DNA of 6,399 nucleotides from Propionibacterium sp. GTDB taxonomy: Bacteria > Actinomycetota > Actinomycetes > Propionibacteriales > Propionibacteriaceae. Below are positions 1 to 6,117 of this stretch, one piece after another. The notes under the pieces were generated by a model, which worked only from the letters and a program-made list of their open reading frames with translations, ran no database searches and was not told where the DNA came from. Both the position numbers and the translations under genes were made by a program. The stretch is from assembly GCA_022837595.1 (NCBI GenBank), contig JALHFX010000104.1:16135-22533 (forward strand), given 5' to 3'. The first letter of the stretch is position 1, and each line of letters starts with the position of its first letter.

Positions 1-195
1 ATCACCCGGGGCACCGACCAGGCGTCCGACCGTCCCCTCGGCTTGGGCTTCGACCTCAACATTCGCCTTATCGGTCTCGATCTCGGCGAGCGCCTGACCT
101 TTGGTGACGGTTTCGCCCTCAGCGACCAGCCATGCGGTGAGCACAGCATCCTCGGCATCGGCCACAACGGCCGGCATTAATACAACGGTGGCCAT
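1..195 (-). CDS. Lipoyl-domain E2 acyltransferase of a 2-oxoacid/acetoin dehydrogenase complex (N-terminal part, cut by window edge)
   Basis: Reading leftward from an ATG at 195-193, the frame stays open to base 1 and gives 65 residues of a biotinyl/lipoyl domain. It begins MATVVLMPAVVADAE and carries the lipoylation motif IETDKAN with the acceptor lysine at residue 43. The following VEVEAQAEGTVGRLV strand and GAPGD turn are what this fold shows after the swinging-arm lysine. In E2 proteins this domain carries the acyl group from E1 to the catalytic core; linker, subunit-binding and acyltransferase domains would lie beyond the window. The start is supported by GGGAGA about 10 bases upstream. 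The gene begins 18 bases after the E1 stop, so the two are very probably co-transcribed. A stand-alone lipoyl protein or a biotin carrier is less likely because the motif is ETDKA rather than AMKM. Confidence 0.9.
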   Translation of the reverse strand, partial: MATVVLMPAVVADAEDAVLTAWLVAEGETVTKGQALAEIETDKANVEVEAQAEGTVGRLVGAPGD

Positions 196-213
196 GATTC
201 AGCATTCTCCCGT

Positions 214-2424
214 TCAGGCCTGCTGGCCCAGGTTGCGACGGACACGAGCGATACCGGCCTCGATCTCGGGCTCGTAGGCCAGCGCGGCCCGCTCCAGCAC
301 CTTCGAGATCGTTGGTGTCGACTGCGAGCCATAGACTCGCTGAACCGGCTGATCGAGATAGTCGAAGAAGCGCTCGGTGATCTCAGTGGCGATGCGGCTG
401 GTGTAGCCCGGGCCCGGCGACCCCTGCTCCACCAAGAGCACGTTGTTGGTCTTCTTGATCGACTTACCGATCGTCTCCCAGTCCATCGATGCGCTGTCGA
501 GCCAACGCAGGTCGATCACCTCGGCATCAATACCGGTGGCGTCGACAGCAGCCAGGGAGAGCTCAACCATGTTTAGATAGGCGAGAATCGTCAGCTCGCC
601 ACCGGTGCGGCGGATCTTCGCGACGCCGGGCGGAATGATGTAGTCCAGGTCGCCTTCGGGAACCCGGTCCATCTTCTCGTAGAGATCGACATGCTCGATC
701 ACCATGACCGGATCCTCGAGCGCCAGGGCGGCATTCATCAGACCCACATAGTCGAACGCGTTCGATGGGGCGGCGATACGCCAGCCCGGATGCGCGGCGT
801 ATACACCGGCGGGATCCATCGAGTGCTGGGAGCCGTATCCGGCGCCCATCGCGCACTTCGACCGCAGCACCAGCGGCATGCCGTGCTCACCGCCGAACAT
901 ATGGCGGGCCTTGCCGATCTGGTTGAAGACCTGGTCTGCGGCCACCCACATGAAGTCGGAGTACATGAACTCGACGACCGGACGATAGCGGCCGTCCATC
1001 GCGATACCCCCGGCGAGCCCGGCGAATCCGTTCTCACAGATCGGAGTACCCAAGATGCGATCACCGAACTCGGATTTCAGACCGCGGGTGACACCGTTCG
1101 TGCCGCCCTTCAGATTGTGGACGTCTTCGCCCATGGTGACGTAGCGCGAGTCGGTCTGCATCCGGCGTTGCATCACGTCGGCCGCGGCGTCGGCGAATTT
1201 GACCTCACGCCACGAGCTGACCTGATCGTCTTCGAGCACCTGCAACGACTCGAGCTCGGACGCGTCACCGCGGATACCGTAGTCAACGAAGGACGGATCG
1301 GGCCACAGCTCGGGACGGATGCGCTTCTTGGGACGCTTCGATTCCGGGTCTGCCTCGGTGAACTCGTCCATCAGGCCGGCCATCACACCATCGATGGTTT
1401 CGACCATCTGGTCGAAGATCTCCGTAGTGAGGTTGCCGCGCGAGATGAGTTCGCGGGCCACGCGAGCGATCGCGTCGCGTTCACGCCACTCGGCCTCTTC
1501 TTCCTTGGCGCGGTAGCCGAACGCGCTGCCGGGGAACGGACCGTTCTGGTGGAAGTAACGGTAGACCTCGGCCTCGACGACCACGGCGCCCTTACCCTGG
1601 CGCATATGCTCGGCGGCTTGCTGCATGGTCAGATAAACCGCCAGCGGGTCCATGCCATCGACTCGCCAAGCAGGCATCCCGAAGCCGGAGGCTCGCGCGG
1701 ACAGTCGCGGCTCGTTCGTCGCTTCGAAGACCGACGTCGATACCGCATACATGTTGTTCTCAATGAAGAAGCAGAGCGGCAGATGCCAGGCCGAAGCCAG
1801 GTTCATGGTCTCCAGCGTCGAGCCGATATTCGAGGCACCGTCACCGAAGTAGGTCACGGTCAGATCGGAGCCACCCGGCTGCGGATCTTCGGCCTGGATG
1901 TACTTCTGGCAGAACGCCGAACCGTTGGCCAACGGCACACCGCCGCCGACGATCGCGTTCGTGCCCAGGTTGCCGGCCTCCAGCCACTGCAGGTGCATGG
2001 AGCCGCCCCGGCCGTGGCTGAAGCCCTGATCGAGACCGAGGATCTCGGCCAGAGTCTTCTTGACGAACGCGTGCACCTCGTCGTCGATCGGGTTCTCCGG
2101 ATCGAAATCGGTGCCGCGCAGATAGTTCAGGCCCTTGGCTAGGAATTGGTGATGGCCGCGGTGGGTTCCGTTCACACCATCGCTGGGCCGCAGACCGATG
2201 ATGGATCCAACCGCGCCACCTTCTTGACCGATACTGGAGTGCGCGGGCCCGTGCAGAGCGCCCTCGGAGGCGAGCTTCAGTGCCACCTCCTCGAAGGAGC
2301 GAATGATCTGCATCTGGACGAGCATCGCCCGTAGGAGTTGCGGATCTGCCGCATCCCAGTCGGCCTGGGTGGTGCTGAGCTGTTTCCACGGTGCGGCTGG
2401 AACGAGCACTTCTTCGTGAGTCAT
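214..2424 (-). CDS. Fused alpha/beta E1 component of a thiamine-diphosphate dehydrogenase complex, acetoin-dehydrogenase-like
   Basis: The 736-residue product joins the two E1 subunits that are usually separate. Residues about 30-370 are the E1-alpha part: THRGHHQFLAKG (87-98), HGRGGSMH (137-144), IVGGGVPLANG (158-168) and the ThDP/Mg motif from GDGASN (194-199) to ENN (222-224). A charged linker follows (about 355-400). Residues about 405-736 are the E1-beta part: MGEDV (431-435), the conserved Glu464 in PICENGFAGLAGG, RPVVEFMYSDF (481-491) and EHVDLYEK (577-584). Such enzymes decarboxylate a 2-oxoacid or cleave an alpha-hydroxyketone and pass the acyl group to the E2 lipoyl arm. The THRGH and IVGGG segments favour acetoin-type E1 over pyruvate-type (GIVGAQ). 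The ATG is preceded by GGAGAGG (complement of 2428-2434). No internal stop or frameshift is seen. The true substrate cannot be fixed from sequence; branched-chain or pyruvate oxidation remain possible. Confidence 0.93.
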   Translation of the reverse strand: MTHEEVLVPAAPWKQLSTTQADWDAADPQLLRAMLVQMQIIRSFEEVALKLASEGALHGPAHSSIGQEGGAVGSIIGLRPSDGVNGTHRGHHQFLAKGLNYLRGTDFDPENPIDDEVHAFVKKTLAEILGLDQGFSHGRGGSMHLQWLEAGNLGTNAIVGGGVPLANGSAFCQKYIQAEDPQPGGSDLTVTYFGDGASNIGSTLETMNLASAWHLPLCFFIENNMYAVSTSVFEATNEPRLSARASGFGMPAWRVDGMDPLAVYLTMQQAAEHMRQGKGAVVVEAEVYRYFHQNGPFPGSAFGYRAKEEEAEWRERDAIARVARELISRGNLTTEIFDQMVETIDGVMAGLMDEFTEADPESKRPKKRIRPELWPDPSFVDYGIRGDASELESLQVLEDDQVSSWREVKFADAAADVMQRRMQTDSRYVTMGEDVHNLKGGTNGVTRGLKSEFGDRILGTPICENGFAGLAGGIAMDGRYRPVVEFMYSDFMWVAADQVFNQIGKARHMFGGEHGMPLVLRSKCAMGAGYGSQHSMDPAGVYAAHPGWRIAAPSNAFDYVGLMNAALALEDPVMVIEHVDLYEKMDRVPEGDLDYIIPPGVAKIRRTGGELTILAYLNMVELSLAAVDATGIDAEVIDLRWLDSASMDWETIGKSIKKTNNVLLVEQGSPGPGYTSRIATEITERFFDYLDQPVQRVYGSQSTPTISKVLERAALAYEPEIEAGIARVRRNLGQQA

Positions 2425-2480
2425 GGACCTCTCCGGTTTTCTGAGAAGCCGCGCTCGTCAGTTGCGCGCATCCCATCTAG

Positions 2481-2508
2481 ATCAGGAGATTGTATCCAAT
2501 CATCAGGA
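2481..2508. promoter_or_regulatory. Operator-like palindrome flanked by direct repeats, overlapping the E1 -10 box
   Basis: GATTGTATCCAATC at 2488-2501 has five perfectly paired bases on each side and only one mismatched pair in the centre. It resembles the ATTGTATACAAT type of site described for GntR-family (FCD subgroup) repressors. It is bracketed by two copies of ATCAGGA (2481-2487 and 2502-2508) set 21 bases apart, two turns of the helix. Lying on the -10 box of the E1 promoter, it would suit a repressor relieved by a pathway intermediate. No regulator gene is in the window, so the protein that binds it is inferred. Confidence 0.45.
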
Positions 2509-2518
2509 TTCTGAGCAA
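2489..2518 (-). promoter_or_regulatory. Putative promoter of the E1-E2 operon
   Basis: On the minus strand TTGCTC (complement of 2513-2518) is followed after 18 bases by TACAAT (complement of 2489-2494). The -10 matches the TATAAT consensus at five of six positions; the -35 is a weak match. This would give a leader of roughly 55-60 bases before the E1 ATG. The -10 box lies inside the palindrome described separately. Identified by eye only. Confidence 0.45.
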
Positions 2519-2555
2519 CGCGGTCCGACATCTTTCGCCTCAAAGGAGACTAAGC

Positions 2556-2565
2556 TGGATACATA
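2556..2565 (+). promoter_or_regulatory. Second TGGATACA element and possible -10 region of the SDR-aldehyde dehydrogenase operon
   Basis: TGGATACA at 2556-2563 is the reverse complement of TGTATCCA at 2491-2498, inside the E1-side palindrome. TACATA at 2560-2565 (or GATACA at 2558-2563) could serve as a -10 box for the rightward operon. No convincing -35 is visible; TTCGCC at 2534-2539 is the best weak candidate. The leader would be only about 20 bases, just enough for the AAGGAGG site at 2573-2579. Confidence 0.3.
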
Positions 2566-2589
2566 CGAGCGCAAGGAGGCCTTGAACAG

Positions 2590-3339
2590 ATGCACTGGGA
2601 TTTGGAGCATCGACGCGCTGTGATCACTGGGGCGGCAAACGGTATCGGGAAGGCGACCGCACACCTGCTCGCGAAGGAGGGCGCCCGTTTAGTGTTGGTC
2701 GATCTCGATGCGGACAAGCTGGCGGTCGCCGCCGAGCAATGCCGCGCCGCCGGCGCCGAGCAGGTGGAGGCCTTCGCCGCCGATCTCACCGATGGCGCTA
2801 AGGTATCCGAGCTCTCAGCACTCGTCCGTTCGACGATGGACGGTCTCGACTTGCTGATCCCGGCCGCGGGCATCATCGGACGCGAGCCGATCGACCTGCT
2901 GCCCGATGAACACTGGGATCGGATCATGAATATCAACGTGCGCGCGGTCTTCCAGCTGAATCGCGAATTGCTGCCGCTGATGGCCGATGGCGGGTCGGTG
3001 GTGCTCTTCTCCTCCGACGCCGGCCGACGCGGCAGTCCTGGCAAGGCGGCCTACGCTACCTCGAAGACAGCGATCATCGGGGTGGCCCGGAGCATCGTCG
3101 GTGAGGTCGGGCGCCGCGCGATCCGCGTGAACGTCGTCGCTCCCGGGTTCATCGATACCCGCATGAACGCCGACACGTTCGCCGAGAAGGGGGATGTGCT
3201 GGCCGAGGAGACTCCGCTCGGACGCAACGGCCGTCCAGAAGAGGTCGCCACGGTCATCGCCTTCCTCTGCTCTGAGGCCGCGAGCTTCGTCAACGGGGCG
3301 GTCGTCCCCGTCAATGGCGGCCACTATATGGCCGGCTAG
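2590..3339 (+). CDS. Short-chain dehydrogenase/reductase (classical SDR, probably NAD(H)-dependent)
   Basis: The 249-residue length is typical of a classical SDR with a single Rossmann fold. It shows the cofactor motif TGAANGIG (13-20), Asp38 at the end of the second strand (VDLD), which favours NAD(H) over NADP(H), and Asp65 in AADLTD. The catalytic set is Ser142, Tyr155 and Lys159 in YATSK, with Asn116 in NINV as the likely fourth member. VNVVAPGFIDT (180-190) and the C-terminal VNGAVVPVNGG are also standard. The usual NNAG motif reads PAAG (91-94). Such enzymes interconvert a secondary alcohol and a ketone; its neighbours suggest an alcohol/alpha-hydroxyketone substrate, in the manner of acetoin or butanediol dehydrogenase, but specificity cannot be read here. 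ATG at 2590 is preceded by AAGGAGG, 10 bases away. It is the first gene of the rightward operon, 47 bases before the aldehyde dehydrogenase. Confidence 0.93.
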   Translation: MHWDLEHRRAVITGAANGIGKATAHLLAKEGARLVLVDLDADKLAVAAEQCRAAGAEQVEAFAADLTDGAKVSELSALVRSTMDGLDLLIPAAGIIGREPIDLLPDEHWDRIMNINVRAVFQLNRELLPLMADGGSVVLFSSDAGRRGSPGKAAYATSKTAIIGVARSIVGEVGRRAIRVNVVAPGFIDTRMNADTFAEKGDVLAEETPLGRNGRPEEVATVIAFLCSEAASFVNGAVVPVNGGHYMAG

Positions 3340-3386
3340 CCGCCACCAAACCTAGGTTCCGGACCGAATACCAGGAGATCGAAGAC

Positions 3387-4853
3387 ATGTCAGAACGTAT
3401 CGAAGAGCGTGAGCAGCGGGTTCTCAGCGCGCTCCCCAAAGGTCTGTTCATCGGTGGCGAATGGATAGAAACCGCTAACACCGTTCCGGTTGAGAATCCG
3501 GCCACAGGTCAGATCTTCGCCGAGGTGGCCGATGCCACTCCCGAGCAGGCGTTGCAGGCCTTGGATGCAGCGAGCGACGCCGCACCCGCTTGGGCTGCCA
3601 CTGATCCCCGTGAGCGCGCAGAGATTCTTCGTCGAATCTTCACCCTGATCGAGCAGAAGAAGGATCTCTTCGCCACCCTGATCACGATGGAAATGGGCAA
3701 GTCCTTTGCCGAGAGCCTCGGAGAAGTCACCTACGGCAACGAATATGTGCGCTGGTTCTCCGAGCAGGCCTGCCGGATCAATGGCAGCAACGGCATCGCA
3801 CCGGCTTCCGGTCGACGAATCGTCACTGACAAAATCCCCGTCGGTCCGGTGTTGGCGATCACGCCATGGAATTTCCCGCTAGCCATGCTCACCCGAAAAA
3901 TGGCTCCAGCACTGGCTGCGGGCTGCACCGTGATATTGAAGCCTGCCAAGCTGACCCCACTCACCACGACCCTACTGGCGAGCGTCTTGCAGGAGGCCGG
4001 CTTGCCGGCAGGCGTGGCGAATGTGTACACCACGAATCGCTCCGGCGCTACTACCACCCCGATCATCAATGACCTCCGACTGCGCAAAATCACCTTCACA
4101 GGCTCCACCGAAGTAGGCGTCAGGCTCTTACAACAGTCCGCGAACCGGGTGCTGCGCACATCGATGGAACTTGGCGGCAACGCTCCCCTGGTCGTACTTG
4201 CCGATGCCGATCTGGATCTGGCCGTGAAAGGTGCGATGGACGCCAAGATGCGCAATGTCGGAGAGTCCTGCATCGCGAGTAATCGACTCCTGGTGCACGA
4301 GTCTCTCGTCGAGGAGTTCACCCGCCGGTTCGCCGAGCAGATGGCCGCGCTCACAGTGGGGTACGGCCTCGAAGAGGGCGTGACCACCGGCCCACTGATC
4401 GACGCCACGCAGCGCGCGGCAGTCCTGAGGTTGGTACAAGACGCGATCGACAGGGGCGGAAAGGTCGCGACCGGCGGCAACGCCATCGATCGCCCCGGCT
4501 ATTTCATGGAGCCCACCGTGATCAGCGGTATCACCCCGGACGCGCGGATTCACCGTGAGGAGATCTTCGGACCGTTCGCCCCGGTGATCAGCTTCGCGAC
4601 CGAAGAAGAGGCGTTGGCGATGGCCAACGACACCGAGTTCGGTTTGGCCTCGTATGTCTTCTCGGCCGATCTAGGTCATGCCATGCGGTTCGGTGAAGGT
4701 ATCGAATCTGGCATGGTCGGCATCAACACCGGCTTGATCTCCGATGCCGCGGCTCCGTTCGGTGGCGTCAAAATGTCGGGGCTCGGCCGTGAAGGCTCCG
4801 AACTGGGCATCGAAGAATTCCTGGAGACCAAGTACTACGCAGTCCCCAGGTGA
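3387..4853 (+). CDS. gabD: Aldehyde dehydrogenase, succinate-semialdehyde dehydrogenase type
   Basis: The 488-residue product oxidises an aldehyde to a carboxylate with NAD(P)+ in the cytoplasm. Visible parts are PWNFP with Asn162, KPAK with Lys185, the cofactor loop FTGSTEVG (237-244), MELGGN with general base Glu261, GESC with catalytic Cys295, EIFGPF (392-397) and PFGGVKMSGLGREG (457-470). Three residues align with the carboxylate-binding set known from human succinate semialdehyde dehydrogenase: Arg170 (human Arg213), Arg289 (Arg334) and Ser452 (Ser498). This is the main reason for preferring succinate semialdehyde over a simple aldehyde. Lys188 replaces the Glu often found in KPAE, and Ala297 stands where the human enzyme has its redox-switch cysteine. 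The ATG has AGGAG (3373-3377) nine bases upstream. It is the second gene of the SDR operon and ends before a hairpin terminator. Another semialdehyde or short acidic aldehyde is possible; the gene symbol is tentative. Confidence 0.9.
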   Translation: MSERIEEREQRVLSALPKGLFIGGEWIETANTVPVENPATGQIFAEVADATPEQALQALDAASDAAPAWAATDPRERAEILRRIFTLIEQKKDLFATLITMEMGKSFAESLGEVTYGNEYVRWFSEQACRINGSNGIAPASGRRIVTDKIPVGPVLAITPWNFPLAMLTRKMAPALAAGCTVILKPAKLTPLTTTLLASVLQEAGLPAGVANVYTTNRSGATTTPIINDLRLRKITFTGSTEVGVRLLQQSANRVLRTSMELGGNAPLVVLADADLDLAVKGAMDAKMRNVGESCIASNRLLVHESLVEEFTRRFAEQMAALTVGYGLEEGVTTGPLIDATQRAAVLRLVQDAIDRGGKVATGGNAIDRPGYFMEPTVISGITPDARIHREEIFGPFAPVISFATEEEALAMANDTEFGLASYVFSADLGHAMRFGEGIESGMVGINTGLISDAAAPFGGVKMSGLGREGSELGIEEFLETKYYAVPR

Positions 4854-4907
4854 TCCCGAAAGTGAGGCCGGGTGTTCACGCGGTCTGGCACTGTGTTTGA
4901 CTGAGTG

Positions 4908-4947
4908 GCAAGAAGCCTCGGGACAATGAAGTTCCGAGGTTTCTTGC
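4908..4947 (+). terminator. Stem-loop terminator after the SDR-aldehyde dehydrogenase operon
   Basis: GCAAGAAGCCTCGG (4908-4921) pairs with CCGAGGTTTCTTGC (4934-4947) through 14 bp, with a single G-U pair, around a 12-base loop. It begins 54 bases after the aldehyde dehydrogenase stop. There is no run of T after the stem, which is common for hairpin terminators in GC-rich actinobacteria. It is nearly symmetric, so it could also work from the other side. Confidence 0.6.
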
Positions 4948-5689
4948 GTGTCACTTCTCGGTGGATTGGCTCGAGGCTCGCGACACCTTCCACCTGCTAT
5001 GAGGTTCAATTCGGCTGCCACAATGGGCTTTTCGCTATTCCGAGGGCCCCGAGTCCCACAACGTTAGTGCGCTGGATGGGTTGATGATGTGGGGCCGGAG
5101 CGGATTTGATCGGGTGTTGCTCGCTGTGCGGTGACCCGGTTGGCAGAAGTCGACGCTGGATTGCCGCATCGAACGTTCGAGAGGATGTCATAGTGGGGCG
5201 GCAGGGTCGGCTGGCGCGGCCTGGCAACGGAAACGGCTGACGTCGGTGGGACCAACCGCACCTCACCCGTTGGCTGCGGCGTTAAGACGCTGGTTGGAAC
5301 AGGTGCCGCGGCGCACAACTACATGTTCTCGGCATCGAATACGCTGTGGCATCCCGGCGATCTGCCGATAAGTAGTCGCTCGGTGGTGTCGGTCACGCGC
5401 GTCGAGCTCAGGCTGTCGAATGAGATCCAGACTCCCGATTCATGCCCTGCAGCACAAACACGAAGCGGTTTGAGGAGTGTTGATGCTTGTCACCGTGCGC
5501 GATCCAAGCCTACGTTGTGGAACTCCAGACCCACACGCGGCGGTTCCTGGGTTGATAGAGCTGGCGAGGTGGACAGCGGAACGTTCGTCAACTTTCCGCT
5601 CGTATCCTGCACAGATTTGCTTCACATGTGAAGACGACCCCACTCGCAAGGACGCCCCCACGATGAATCGCACCGGGGCAAACCCGGCC
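4948..5689. other. About 740 bases without a recognisable gene
   Basis: All frames are short or carry stops, and third positions lack the strong G/C bias of the genes to the left. A frame starting near 5477-5483 has a GAGGAG site at 5472-5477 but uses rare codons (ATA, CTA, AGG) and resembles nothing I know. A small hairpin, CCGGG (5673-5677) with CCCGG (5683-5687), sits just before the large inverted repeat. No tRNA or other RNA gene is apparent. It may be remnant DNA left by insertion and decay. Confidence 0.5.
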
Positions 5690-5771
5690 AACACCCGTGA
5701 CTGGTCCCCAGATGCCTATTCGCGAACGAAACTGGGCCTGGAAAGCGATCTGGGGACCAGTCACGGGTGTT
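5690..5771. repeat. Perfect 24-bp inverted repeat with a 34-base centre
   Basis: The arm at 5690-5713 (starting AACACCCGTGACTGG, ending CCCCAGAT) is exactly repeated in reverse complement at 5748-5771. The centre (5714-5747) includes the small palindrome TTCGCGAA at 5719-5726. No gene crosses it convincingly. A perfect match over 24 bp within otherwise degenerate DNA suggests a recent or maintained element: a palindromic (REP- or MITE-like) repeat, a strong two-way terminator, or a recombination site. No flanking target duplication is evident. Confidence 0.85.
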
Positions 5772-6117
5772 CGCGTGCGAGCAACGAGCCCGAACCAACC
5801 CCTGTTTCCGGCTGACCGCCTCGGCGTCGGCTGCTGGCCTTCTGATCAACTGAAGCGGTACCAGCACGATGACCATGCTCATCGGCAACGTGGCCACGGC
5901 GCTGAGCTGAATCGGTCAAGCCTGCGACTTCCGCAACGCTCGCCCCCGAGGTCGAGAACTCCTTTGACGTTGATGCAGATAGCCCACTGGACGAGCGGCC
6001 CATCATCGATCCTGATACCTGAGTTCCACACTTCGGTCGAGGGTACAAGTGTCTGTGCTTGTCACGGGTTCGGGCAGGGGCGTTTTGGGGCACTAACCGG
6101 ACGGCTCGATCCGACAT
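5772..6117. other. About 345 bases without an intact gene
   Basis: No frame here looks coding. On the minus strand, bases 5912 down to 5838 encode a hydrophobic stretch (QLSAVATLPMSMVIVLVPLQ followed by LIRR) just after an in-frame stop. It looks like the last membrane segment of a transporter that has decayed, but the match is too short to name. The left end of the insertion sequence whose transposase begins at 6118 must lie in or near the right part of this stretch; I could not find its terminal repeat because the other end is outside the window. Confidence 0.4.

Noticed and set aside
691..2142. Open frame of 483 codons on the plus strand opposite the E1 gene
   Set aside because: It is antisense to a well-supported E1 gene, has no recognisable domain, and is what third-position G/C bias produces on the opposite strand.
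3349..3358. AACCTAGGTT palindrome between the SDR and aldehyde dehydrogenase genes
   Set aside because: Ten bases with no loop inside a 47-base gap; too short to call an operator or terminator without conservation data.
3731..4486. Open frame of 251 codons on the minus strand opposite the aldehyde dehydrogenase
   Set aside because: Its residues are rich in Ser, Arg and Ala in the manner of a shadow frame, and the sense gene carries every family motif.
5226..5300. DVGGTN-like peptide on the plus strand recalling a sugar kinase motif
   Set aside because: The match is six residues only, with no further kinase motif on either side, so chance is the best explanation.
5477..5815. Small open frame with a fair ribosome binding site (GAGGAG at 5472-5477)
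   Set aside because: Codon use is unlike the true genes, it runs through the inverted repeat, and the product resembles no family I know.
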